DNA of 7,219 bases, from assembly GCA_025449475.1 (NCBI GenBank), contig JANWJM010000037.1:1-7219 (forward strand), written 5' to 3'. Position numbers and translations under genes: made by a program. Below, in pieces: positions 1 to 5,225 of this stretch; position 1 is the first letter of the stretch, and every line of letters begins with the position of its first letter. The notes beneath the pieces are model-generated. The model was not told where the DNA came from and searched no databases. It saw only the letters and a list, made by a program, of their open reading frames with translations. Source of the DNA: Thermoactinomycetaceae bacterium. Its GTDB lineage: Bacteria; Bacillota; Bacilli; Thermoactinomycetales; Thermoactinomycetaceae.

Positions 1-1
1 G

Positions 2-124
2 ATCATTGATAGCGTGATTCAAAACTTTTGCTGTTATAGTGGTATTGGTGCGTATTTTGTTGCCGTTAAGAAAAAGTATGAAATGTACTGGTACCCATAC
101 ATCAACGACCTTGCTCCGTTGTAA
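2..124 (+). CDS. C-terminal fragment of an unrecognised protein (5' end outside window)
   Basis: An open frame enters from the left edge and gives 40 residues, beginning IIDSVIQNF and ending YWYPYINDLAPL before TAA at 122-124. The fragment is aromatic-rich near its end, with no membrane segment or catalytic motif I can name. I believe it is coding because the other two plus frames are closed quickly (TGA in both within about 15 bases) and because the stop codon lies in the stem-loop of a good intrinsic terminator, a normal arrangement for a gene end. The antisense frame is also open over this short stretch, so length alone is not proof. I do not recognise the family. The fragment sits upstream of yugP but is separated from it by the terminator, so the two are probably not co-transcribed. 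Confidence 0.5.
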   Translation: MIDSVIQNFCCYSGIGAYFVAVKKKYEMYWYPYINDLAPL

Positions 125-135
125 GGTCGTTTTTT
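104..135 (+). terminator. Rho-independent terminator of the upstream gene
   Basis: A perfect 9-bp stem, AACGACCTT (104-112) with AAGGTCGTT (123-131), closes a 10-nt loop and runs into a T tract at 130-135. The stop codon of the preceding open frame lies at the loop/right-arm boundary. The shape is typical of Bacillales intrinsic terminators, and it isolates the upstream gene from the yugP promoter about 115 bp further on. Confidence 0.85.
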
Positions 136-225
136 ATCAATTATCCACGCATAGCAATTTTATACATATATTGCCATCTGCTGCGAATAATTCATGAACA
201 AATGATTATATTTCCGAAATTTACC

Positions 226-254
226 TAAACTTTTAGGATGAGATCCTATATAAT
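226..254 (+). promoter_or_regulatory. Probable sigma-A promoter of yugP
   Basis: A perfect -10 hexamer, TATAAT, lies at 249-254. At 17-bp spacing the -35 position is TAAACT (226-231), which matches TTGACA at only three of six positions. Transcription would begin near 261, giving a leader of about 44 nt before the ATG at 305. The weak -35 and the palindrome filling the spacer (234-248) suggest the promoter may be controlled by a bound protein; that is inference. Confidence 0.5.
234..248. repeat. Palindrome TAGGAT-GAG-ATCCTA in the yugP promoter spacer
   Basis: Two perfect 6-bp arms, TAGGAT (234-239) and ATCCTA (243-248), are separated by GAG. The right arm ends one base before the TATAAT at 249. 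A dyad in the -35/-10 spacer is where a repressor or a MerR-type activator would bind. The dyad does not match any operator consensus I know. Confidence 0.45.
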
Positions 255-304
255 GTTGTTTTAGTAGAAAAAAAGTGAATTTTACTTGTGGAGGGATTCA
301 AGAG

Positions 305-988
305 ATGTATATGTTATTGCTCATCTTGTCAATCCTCGCATTTGGTCTTACAATCTGGGCACAATTTTTAGTCAAAGGAAATTTTAATAAATGGTCAAAA
401 AGAATGGTGCATACGGGGAAAACAGGTGCACAAGTGGCTCGTGAGATTTTAGATAGCCATGGTCTACACCATGTAGCTGTGGAAATGGTTCCGGGAAAAT
501 TAACAGATCATTATGATCCTATAGCGAGGAAGGTACGCTTATCTGAAAGTGTCTATTATCATCCGTCAATCGCTGCTGTCTCTGTTGCTGCTCATGAATG
601 TGGTCATGCGTTGCAACATCAAGAAGCTTATGGAATGTTGGTTCTTCGCCATCGTTTGTTTCCAATCGTTAACTTCACGTCGGGAATAGCGCCTTTCTTA
701 CTGATCGGTGGAATTCTATTACAGATGTTGGGGTTATTTGCTGTGGGGATTCTCTTTTTCAGCCTTTCGGTGTTGTTTCAAGTAGTCACGCTTCCTGTAG
801 AGTTTAATGCGAGCAGTCGGGCTAAACAAATCTTATTAAGGGATCAATACATTCGAAGCGATGAAGAACGAGGAGTGAGCAAAGTTCTGAATGCAGCCGC
901 TTTAACCTATGTCGCTTCTACAATATATGCCATCATGGAATTGTTGCGTTTTCTCTTTATGTTCTTCGCATCACAAAGTGATGATTAA
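305..988 (+). CDS. yugP: YugP-type neutral zinc metallopeptidase, integral membrane
   Basis: This encodes a 227-residue membrane protein of the putative neutral zinc metallopeptidase family (Zn_peptidase_2), close to the length of Bacillus subtilis YugP. The order is an N-terminal membrane segment (about 3-23), a soluble stretch, the zinc-binding HExxH motif as HECGH (97-101) inside AAHECGHALQH, two hydrophobic segments (about 128-163), the conserved PVEFNAS (164-170) whose Glu166 could be the third zinc ligand, and a last hydrophobic helix (about 205-222). The HExxH probably lies near the membrane. The physiological substrate is not known to me. I chose the ATG at 305 because GGAGGG at 290-295 lies 9 nt upstream. 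A longer in-frame GTG at 275 has no ribosome binding site and would place this Shine-Dalgarno inside the coding region. The gene appears monocistronic, with its own promoter and a hairpin after the stop. Confidence 0.93.
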   Translation: MYMLLLILSILAFGLTIWAQFLVKGNFNKWSKRMVHTGKTGAQVAREILDSHGLHHVAVEMVPGKLTDHYDPIARKVRLSESVYYHPSIAAVSVAAHECGHALQHQEAYGMLVLRHRLFPIVNFTSGIAPFLLIGGILLQMLGLFAVGILFFSLSVLFQVVTLPVEFNASSRAKQILLRDQYIRSDEERGVSKVLNAAALTYVASTIYAIMELLRFLFMFFASQSDD

Positions 989-1002
989 TGGAATGATAAA
1001 AG

Positions 1003-1073
1003 GGATGGTGCGATCTTAGATGCGACAAGTGAGCGGTTCTCTTGTCGCATTTATGATTGGAAAGACACCATCC
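1003..1073. terminator. Nested two-stem hairpin between convergent yugP and nuclease genes
   Basis: The inner stem pairs ATGCGACAAG (1020-1029) with CTTGTCGCAT (1041-1050), 10 perfect base pairs that can extend inwards past one T-T mismatch. The outer stem pairs GGATGGTG (1003-1010) with CACCATCC (1066-1073). On the plus strand the inner stem is followed only by TTTATG. On the minus strand the outer stem is followed by CTTTTATC. It probably ends both yugP and the nuclease transcript. The T tracts are modest, so efficiency is uncertain. Confidence 0.6.
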
Positions 1074-1121
1074 AATCTGATTGAGACTTCCCCTGTTCAT
1101 CCCTTGTGTGAAGAAACCTTA

Positions 1122-1838
1122 TTACTCCCAACATCCTTTAACTTTGCTGCGTTTATATCCTTTGTCTTGGGCTTCCTGTTCGGTCTTGAAGTAGATTCGA
1201 TTTTCTTCTTTGATCGTGTCTACGACTTCCTTGCAGCTAATAGGATGGTATACATCACTATTGGTGCTGGCGACAAACCCTGTTTGTTCGTTTGACTGGG
1301 GATGCACCGCCTCTGGATGAAAGCCATTCGCTTGTACATAATTATCCAATGACCAAATGCCGATTTTCTTATTACGGGCTTCTGCTTCGATTTGTTTATA
1401 TTCCTTTAAATACTTATCATTTTTGGGATCTTGATAAACCCGAACCAACCCTTTCTCCAGCAATGCTTCTTGTACACTTTTCTTATCAGCATAAACATAA
1501 GCAAGGAACCGTTTGTATGGATCGCGACTGGAAACATCCTTTTCAAGTGTGATAGTTTTCGACGATTGGATCAAGAATCTGAGATATGTTGTGGCTTCAT
1601 CTGCAAAGGGCTGTTTCCCATATTTATTATCATTCATCTCAGGAGCATCCACTAATAATAGTCGAACCGTTTCAACGCGGTTTTTCATGTCAATTCGGAT
1701 GGTGTCTCCATCGATGACGGTAACTTGTTTGGCGGGAATCTCCAACTGATTTTCTTCTTCTTCTTTCCCACAAGCAGCGACGATAAATATTAGAACCATT
1801 ACCAGTGATAACAAAATAAACTTATTGAATCGACTCAA
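1122..1838 (-). CDS. Thermonuclease-family (SNase) lipoprotein with C-terminal YHP..C module
   Basis: A predicted exported calcium-dependent nuclease of 238 residues. A short basic N-terminus and hydrophobic helix end in the lipobox VAAC, placing the lipidated Cys at 23. The staphylococcal nuclease fold follows (about 38-165) with its key residues: IDGDT (Asp45), VRLLLVDAPE (Arg59, Asp64, Glu67) and YKRFLAYVYAD (Arg110), so it should be active. After a linker comes a module of about 50 residues with VYHPISC and YFKTEQEAQDKGY, resembling the small Ada-like or metal-binding-type domain found on the ends of other SNase and competence-related proteins. Its usual final CxxC-like pair is reduced here to one Cys (KGCWE). 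Likely role: degrading DNA or RNA at the cell surface. The start is chosen as TTG at 1838, with AAAGGTGA 5 nt upstream. GTG at 1847 (241 residues) is in frame but overlaps that Shine-Dalgarno. Confidence 0.92.
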   Translation of the reverse strand: MSRFNKFILLSLVMVLIFIVAACGKEEEENQLEIPAKQVTVIDGDTIRIDMKNRVETVRLLLVDAPEMNDNKYGKQPFADEATTYLRFLIQSSKTITLEKDVSSRDPYKRFLAYVYADKKSVQEALLEKGLVRVYQDPKNDKYLKEYKQIEAEARNKKIGIWSLDNYVQANGFHPEAVHPQSNEQTGFVASTNSDVYHPISCKEVVDTIKEENRIYFKTEQEAQDKGYKRSKVKGCWE

Positions 1839-1889
1839 TTTCTTCACCTTTCTAATCGTTGTATTTTAGACATAAAAAGAAACCTATAA

Positions 1890-1917
1890 TGTTAGGGAGA
1901 AAATATTTTAACTAACA
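1890..1917. repeat. Nested inverted repeat in the nuclease leader
   Basis: TGTTAG (1890-1895) and CTAACA (1912-1917) are perfect inverted arms. Between them lies the self-complementary AAAATATTTT (1900-1909). The structure falls inside the predicted 5' leader of the nuclease mRNA, so it could be a weak RNA hairpin or a DNA operator. No known consensus is matched at this spacing. Confidence 0.3.
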
Positions 1918-1937
1918 CTACAGGCTCTCATATAATC

Positions 1938-1946
1938 ATTATATCA
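1938..1946 (-). promoter_or_regulatory. Extended -10 promoter element for the nuclease gene
   Basis: Read on the minus strand, 1946-1938 is TGATATAAT, a perfect extended -10 (TGn followed by TATAAT). No good -35 is present at 17 bp, which is tolerated by extended -10 promoters. It predicts a 5' leader of roughly 90 nt before the TTG at 1838. The element overlaps a 15-bp AT-only-arm palindrome (1930-1944). Confidence 0.5.
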
Positions 1947-1996
1947 TGCACATTTTCAGACATTATTATTATATTGTTAATTTTATGTTAAGCAAC

Positions 1997-2021
1997 AAAG
2001 GGCAAGATTTTTTCGCCCTTT
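1997..2021 (-). terminator. Hairpin downstream of the SMR pair
   Basis: A 7-bp stem, AAAGGGC (1997-2003) with GCCCTTT (2015-2021), closes an 11-nt loop, starting 22 bp past the stop of the ykkD-like gene. On the minus strand the stem is followed by GTTGCTTAAC, not a clean T run. The T-rich stretch sits in the loop instead. A terminator is the likely role from position, but it would be a weak one. Confidence 0.5.
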
Positions 2022-2042
2022 CCAAAACGCGATATTTTGATA

Positions 2043-2357
2043 TTAATCGAACCATTTTAAACCGATGATCGATAGAACAATTCCAATGATGCATAATAGG
2101 CGCAGGGGATTTTTGGATTCACGATAAAAAAGAATACCAATGATTGTTGCACCAACGGTACCAATGCCGGTCCAAACGGCATAAGCAGTGGATAGAGGGA
2201 TGGTTTCCATGGCGATGCTCAAGAGATGAAAACTAATCACAAATCCACCAATAAGAATGGCATTATTGATAAAATTATTTTTTTGCGCCACTTTTTTTAC
2301 GCCAATCACACCAATCACTTCCATAAGTCCAGCTACGATTAAACTGATCCAAGCCAT
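2043..2357 (-). CDS. ykkD: SMR/Gdx-family transporter subunit, YkkD-like
   Basis: A 104-residue four-helix membrane protein of the small multidrug resistance family. Family landmarks, in the numbering used for guanidinium exporters, are all present: Glu13 in TM1 (coupling protons to substrate export), Ser42 in TM2, Tyr59 and Trp62 in AYAVWTGIG of TM3. TM1 has Gly16 where single-gene exporters have Trp, as I recall for B. subtilis YkkD (EMAG), hence the name. Lys/Arg are concentrated in loops 1 and 3 (Lys21, 22, 26; Arg79, Lys82, Arg86) against one (Lys101) on the other face, predicting N-terminus outside. It starts at ATG 2357 with AGAAGGTG just upstream, and overlaps the partner's stop by one base (TAATG), indicating translational coupling. 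It probably works as a heterodimer with that partner. Substrate (guanidinium or another cation) is inferred, not shown. Confidence 0.9.
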   Translation of the reverse strand: MAWISLIVAGLMEVIGVIGVKKVAQKNNFINNAILIGGFVISFHLLSIAMETIPLSTAYAVWTGIGTVGATIIGILFYRESKNPLRLLCIIGIVLSIIGLKWFD

Positions 2358-2692
2358 TATTTTGCACCTTCTCCATTTTCTTCACTGGTCACTTTTAATC
2401 CAATTACACAGCCTAACAAGAGAAGAATAAATAGTACTTTCCATATACTGATCGGATCGCGTGAGAAGAGGAAATCCACCAATAACGTTCCAATGGTTCC
2501 CATGGAGGTAAATACGGCGTAAGCGGTACCGATTGGGATGGCTTTTGCGCTTTTTATCAATAAATCAAAACTAATAATGATCGAAATAATGACAACGATT
2601 ACCGGGATTTCTTCAAATTTTAATCCAGAGGCCCAAACCACTTCCAATAAACCCGCGATCACTAAATACGTCCAAGCTTGATTTTGTGACAT
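2357..2692 (-). CDS. ykkC: SMR/Gdx-family transporter subunit, YkkC-like
   Basis: The first gene of the SMR pair encodes 111 residues with four membrane helices. Landmarks are Glu17 (the essential TM1 Glu) in LLEVVWASGLK, Trp20, Ser41, and IPIGTAYAVFTSMGT in TM3 where Phe61 replaces the Trp kept by its partner, as in B. subtilis YkkC. The Lys/Arg count slightly favours N-terminus inside (Lys47, 50, 100, 111 against Lys25, Arg78, Lys85), opposite to the partner. Oddities are Asp43 in TM2 where Tyr is common in the family (SFYLL), and a first loop several residues shorter than typical. The chosen start is ATG 2692: AGAAGGG lies 10 nt upstream. ATG 2701 is only one base from that site, and GTG 2719 has none. 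No guanidine-I riboswitch is seen upstream, unlike known ykkCD operons. Confidence 0.88.
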   Translation of the reverse strand: MSQNQAWTYLVIAGLLEVVWASGLKFEEIPVIVVIISIIISFDLLIKSAKAIPIGTAYAVFTSMGTIGTLLVDFLFSRDPISIWKVLFILLLLGCVIGLKVTSEENGEGAK

Positions 2693-2746
2693 CTTATTCA
2701 TACCCTTCTTTCTATTCACTTAACACTTGATCCCAAAAACACTTTC

Positions 2747-2752
2747 ATTATA
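2747..2752 (-). promoter_or_regulatory. -10 hexamer of the SMR pair
   Basis: A perfect TATAAT on the minus strand at 2752-2747 would start transcription near 2740, about 48 nt before the ATG at 2692. No recognisable -35 occurs at 16-18 bp, only a T-rich stretch, and there is no TGn extension. The short leader leaves no room for a ykkC-type riboswitch. Confidence 0.35.
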
Positions 2753-2871
2753 CATAATCAGTAATAAAAAAACATTGAACTGAGGTGTGCCGAGTCATAT
2801 GGTGCTTATTGTGATTCATTCGATTTAATTCAGGGAAAATAGAAGGAGAGCACGATAAAGGGGGATAGGTC

Positions 2872-3243
2872 TTGGAACGTCAACAAGTTATTCAGCAACT
2901 GGCTGATCTCTTGGAGGAATTGGAACTTGCTGAACAACAGTACCTCGAATGCTATCAGAAGTTAGAGCGGATCAAATATCAAATTCGAGAAAAAGAATCG
3001 CATCTAATCACTACAAATCCAGAAATTCGAAATGGGAAAAACAGAGAGGTACGTCGCGCATTGCTGGATGAAGGGTTGGGTGTTTCCCTTATCAAGGAAA
3101 TGATGGAGTGTAAAAGAGGGTTAGAGGTCGCTCGAAGCAAGAGAAATCAATTGATAAGACGTTACGAGGCTGCACTGCTCTCGGCCAGAATTGCCTTATC
3201 TCCTTCTTTGAATTTTGATATCTTTAATAAGATCTTCCCTTGA
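2872..3243 (+). CDS. Unrecognised helical/coiled-coil protein, 123 residues
   Basis: I do not recognise this gene. It encodes 123 mostly helical, highly charged residues. Residues 3-45 alternate Leu/Ile with Glu/Gln and Lys in heptad-like spacing (QQLADLLEELELAEQQY), followed by a turn at TTNPEIRNGKN (47-57) and a second long basic helix (58-108) ending in a hydrophobic tail, NFDIFNKIFP. The helix-KN-helix outline resembles small helical proteins I have seen in phages and integrative elements, but the match is impressionistic. There is no signal peptide, membrane segment or cysteine cluster, so a cytoplasmic role is likely. The TTG start at 2872 is well supported: AAGGGGG at 2858-2864 lies 7 nt upstream. 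It stands alone, divergent from the SMR pair and convergent with the coat protein gene, with a terminator 21 bp after the stop. Confidence 0.75.
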   Translation: MERQQVIQQLADLLEELELAEQQYLECYQKLERIKYQIREKESHLITTNPEIRNGKNREVRRALLDEGLGVSLIKEMMECKRGLEVARSKRNQLIRRYEAALLSARIALSPSLNFDIFNKIFP

Positions 3244-3264
3244 TCGATGCCAACCAAAAATATT

Positions 3265-3292
3265 AAGCCAAACACGTTTTCATGTTTGGCTT
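3265..3292. terminator. Bidirectional intrinsic terminator
   Basis: A perfect 10-bp stem, AAGCCAAACA (3265-3274) with TGTTTGGCTT (3283-3292), closes an 8-nt loop between two convergent genes. On the minus strand it is followed by AATATTTTTGG, a good T tract, serving the coat protein gene. On the plus strand CTCTCTTAC follows, a poorer tail serving the helical-protein gene. Confidence 0.85.
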
Positions 3293-3303
3293 CTCTCTTA
3301 CAT

Positions 3304-3930
3304 TTATTGCGGTCTGTTGATGGTGGGACTTTGGATCGGTGCATAAGAGTTGATAATGGCTCTCATGTCTTCTTCCGTGTATTGAGGGATTTGATAGTGT
3401 CCTTTTTTGTTTTGCCATAATGAGATCTCATAACCCATTTCAATGGTGTTTGGAATGCTATCTTGTAAGACACGACGAACGACGGGATTGGTGGCTTCTA
3501 AAGCAGCCATGGTTTTTTGAACAGCTAACCCTTTTAAGGCGTTTAGCATGAAGTTGGAGATACAAGCACAATTGATCTCGTTTACCGTTTGACTTGGTTT
3601 TTTCGGGGAAGAGGCGGGATTGAGTCCATAGGTGATCGTTTCATTGCTCTGTGTCATTTGATAGCGTCGGGTGCCATGTGCAGGGTCTTGACCGGTTGAA
3701 AAACATTGGACGAGCATGTTGTATTCATCGGCTAAGAATTGATATTGATTGTCCAAGATTTGGATGAGCTCTTGATCCTGAATTCGCTCACGGAAGAGTA
3801 CGCACTGTTCCAGGAAGCTGACCATGGCGGATAAAACTTCATGGACATCATTGACCTCATGTCCACCATGATTATATGTGACAGGACCTTTTTGTAAGTT
3901 TTGTTGATAGCCTTGTTGTTGCGTATGCAC
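3304..3930 (-). CDS. Coat-F-type spore coat protein
   Basis: A 208-residue helical protein of the CotF/YhcQ-like spore coat group, expected in the coat or forespore-associated layer of the endospore. The N-terminal unit begins NHGGHEVNDVHEVL (His24-Glu25 and His30-Glu31) and continues through ILDNQYQFLADEYNMLVQCF to GQDPAHGTRRYQM (80-92). After a Pro/Ser linker, a second helical unit holds NEINCACISNFML and AALEATNPVVRRVLQDS, then a conserved tail, KGHYQIPQY. This two-unit pattern is what I recall for the family in Bacillaceae. The GTG at 3930 is chosen because AAAGGAGGAA (3946-3937), nearly ideal, lies 6 nt upstream. The frame stays open to ATG 4023, which touches the glsA stop, so an extension of 31 residues is possible. 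The gene follows glsA by 92 nt. I could not identify a convincing sigma-E or sigma-K promoter. Confidence 0.85.
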   Translation of the reverse strand: MHTQQQGYQQNLQKGPVTYNHGGHEVNDVHEVLSAMVSFLEQCVLFRERIQDQELIQILDNQYQFLADEYNMLVQCFSTGQDPAHGTRRYQMTQSNETITYGLNPASSPKKPSQTVNEINCACISNFMLNALKGLAVQKTMAALEATNPVVRRVLQDSIPNTIEMGYEISLWQNKKGHYQIPQYTEEDMRAIINSYAPIQSPTINRPQ

Positions 3931-3936
3931 AATAAA

Positions 3937-3946
3937 TTCCTCCTTT
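3937..3946 (-). promoter_or_regulatory. Near-ideal Shine-Dalgarno deciding the coat protein start
   Basis: On the minus strand this reads AAAGGAGGAA, the strongest ribosome binding site in the window, with GGAGG ending 8 nt before the GTG at 3930. It lies inside the longer open frame (as Lys-Glu-Glu), and is the main argument for the shorter protein. Confidence 0.8.
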
Positions 3947-4022
3947 AAAATTCTATCAGTTGTAGAATGTCCGATTCTCGTGAATCCATGCATGAAAAAG
4001 CGAAAAAATTGTTTGGCTCTCA

Positions 4023-5003
4023 TTAAAAAATATTTAATTCCCATTCCCTTGATAATTGCTGTAGCAGTTTGGTTCCTGCATAACTATTTCCAATGGAATC
4101 AATAGCGGGACCATAGATCCCGATCCCGCAGCCATCAGGAAAAGGGTTTTTGCTTTTGCAATTGCGAGCAGGAACAGCGGCGACAATTCCCCCTGAAACC
4201 CCGCTTTTGGCAGGAATTCCAACAAAGGCAGCAAGTTTCCCTGAGGCATTGTATAGACCACAAGTTAACATCAGCGCTTTTACGATCTTTGCAATTTTCT
4301 CTTCGAAGAGCTGCTTCTTCGTAAAGGGATGATATCCGTCTTGAGAGAGAATCAATCCAATTAATGCCAGTTCCGTCGTATTGACTTCGATGGCACATTG
4401 ACGAAAATAAACATCTAGAGCGGTCTCAACTTCTCCTTCAAGGTAACCGGTCTCTTTCAAGAAATAGGCCAATGCACGATTGCGAAATGCGATCTTTTCT
4501 TCGGACCGATAGACTTTTTCATTGATATGTGGACGTCTTCCGATCATTAACTCCATAAAGTCGATCACTGATTCAAGCTTTTCTTCCGTATGTTCGCCGA
4601 CCAATAATGAGCTGATAGTAATTGCACCTGCGTTGATAAAAGGATTAAACGGTTTTCCTTGATGATTTGCTTCCAAACGGATAATGGAATTAAACGGGTC
4701 CCCCGTTGGTTCTACGTCGACAAATTCCATAACGGTAGATAGACCTCTTTGCAGACAGGCTAAAATAAAGGTAATCATCTTGGAGATACTTTGTAAGGTA
4801 AAATACGTGGACCATTGACCTGCATGTAAGGTTGTTCCATCCATACCCATGACCGTAACGCCGAGATCGGTTCGATTGGCATCGATTAAATCTGGGATAT
4901 AATCGACAAAATTCCCTTTTTCTCCGAAATGCTGGGTTTCTTGTACCCATTGATTTAGCTGATCCGACCATGCTTGTTTTTGATCCAGAAGCTGGTTCTG
5001 CAT
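4023..5003 (-). CDS. glsA: Glutaminase
   Basis: Hydrolyses L-glutamine to L-glutamate and ammonia in the cytoplasm. The 326-residue protein is full length for the bacterial glutaminase family, whose fold resembles serine beta-lactamases. Active-site residues are visible: Ser72 and Lys75 in LQSISKM (nucleophile and base), Asn124 in FINAGAI, Glu169 and Asn175 in SEEKIAFRNRALAYFL, Tyr199 in DVYFRQC, Tyr251 in CGLYNASG, and KSGVSGGI (266-273) with Val269. Nothing is truncated. The start is ATG 5003 with AGGTGA 6 nt upstream. Another ATG at 5007 is out of frame. It is divergent from the glutamate dehydrogenase gene, which would consume its product, so the pair likely serves glutamine/glutamate catabolism. 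Its stop overlaps a downstream ATG (TAATG), and no strong terminator separates it from the coat gene, so readthrough is possible. Its promoter is not obvious. Confidence 0.97.
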   Translation of the reverse strand: MQNQLLDQKQAWSDQLNQWVQETQHFGEKGNFVDYIPDLIDANRTDLGVTVMGMDGTTLHAGQWSTYFTLQSISKMITFILACLQRGLSTVMEFVDVEPTGDPFNSIIRLEANHQGKPFNPFINAGAITISSLLVGEHTEEKLESVIDFMELMIGRRPHINEKVYRSEEKIAFRNRALAYFLKETGYLEGEVETALDVYFRQCAIEVNTTELALIGLILSQDGYHPFTKKQLFEEKIAKIVKALMLTCGLYNASGKLAAFVGIPAKSGVSGGIVAAVPARNCKSKNPFPDGCGIGIYGPAIDSIGNSYAGTKLLQQLSREWELNIF

Positions 5004-5117
5004 CCATTATCACCTGATTCTACAAAAAACTTTTCTTCGGGATATAGTGTTCCTTGCAAATGATTCGATAATCTGCTTAAAATTTCCCAGTTGTGTCGAG
5101 AAGTCGGATCAAGGAGA

Positions 5118-5133
5118 ATGATCGCTCGATCAT
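5118..5133. repeat. 16-bp perfect palindrome in the glsA-gudB intergenic region
   Basis: ATGATCGCTCGATCAT at 5118-5133 has perfect arms ATGATC and GATCAT around GCTC. It lies about 115 bp upstream of the glsA start and 134 bp upstream of gudB. A dimeric regulator site is plausible from its place between divergent, functionally linked genes. I cannot match it to GlnR/TnrA, CodY, CcpA or ArgR consensus sites. Confidence 0.4.
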
Positions 5134-5160
5134 GCTAGGAGGATTGCATAAATCACTAAA

Positions 5161-5184
5161 ATAATTATTAATATGTATAATTAT
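5161..5184. repeat. Two copies of the self-palindrome ATAATTAT, 16 bp apart
   Basis: ATAATTAT occurs at 5161-5168 and again at 5177-5184, each its own reverse complement, so the block reads as direct and inverted repeat at once. The 16-bp period is about one and a half helical turns. The region is very AT-rich, so chance is a real possibility. It may also act as an AT-rich upstream element for the gudB promoter. Confidence 0.25.
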
Positions 5185-5193
5185 CTTTGTTAA

Positions 5194-5215
5194 AAACTAG
5201 AAAGCAGTCTAGTTT
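5194..5215. repeat. Inverted repeat abutting the gudB -10
   Basis: AAACTAG (5194-5200) and CTAGTTT (5209-5215) form a perfect 7-bp dyad around an 8-nt centre. The right arm ends one base before the TG of the putative extended -10 at 5217, so the dyad occupies the -35 position. That geometry suits a transcriptional regulator of glutamate dehydrogenase. The identity of the regulator is not evident. Confidence 0.45.
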
Positions 5216-5216
5216 G

Positions 5217-5225
5217 TGATAAAAT
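5217..5225 (+). promoter_or_regulatory. Probable extended -10 of gudB
   Basis: TGATAAAAT (5217-5225) is TGn plus a 5-of-6 match to TATAAT, with no good -35 upstream at 17 bp (CTAGAA). Predicted start near 5232 gives a 35-nt leader. The perfect TATAAT at 5245-5250 is too close to the ribosome binding site (5251-5258) to be the functional promoter. No sigma-L (-24/-12) element of the kind that drives rocG in B. subtilis was found. Confidence 0.4.

Noticed and set aside
275..304. Longer YugP start at GTG 275
   Set aside because: No ribosome binding site precedes it, and the GGAGGG at 290-295 is correctly placed for ATG 305, which also matches the usual protein length.
1020..1295. Plus-strand open frame of 91 codons beginning in the hairpin after yugP
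   Set aside because: It has no ribosome binding site, begins within a terminator-like stem and mostly lies antisense to the nuclease gene, whose domain motifs are unmistakable.
4690..5013. Minus-strand open frame of 107 codons overlapping the glsA N-terminus
   Set aside because: It lies entirely in another frame of glsA, which carries the catalytic motifs. Its composition is Ser/Arg-rich as expected for an out-of-frame reading.
5049..5061. Possible sigma-L (-24/-12) promoter near TTGCA upstream of gudB
   Set aside because: The required GG of the -24 element is absent at the correct distance from TTGCA, and the site is over 200 bp from the gene.
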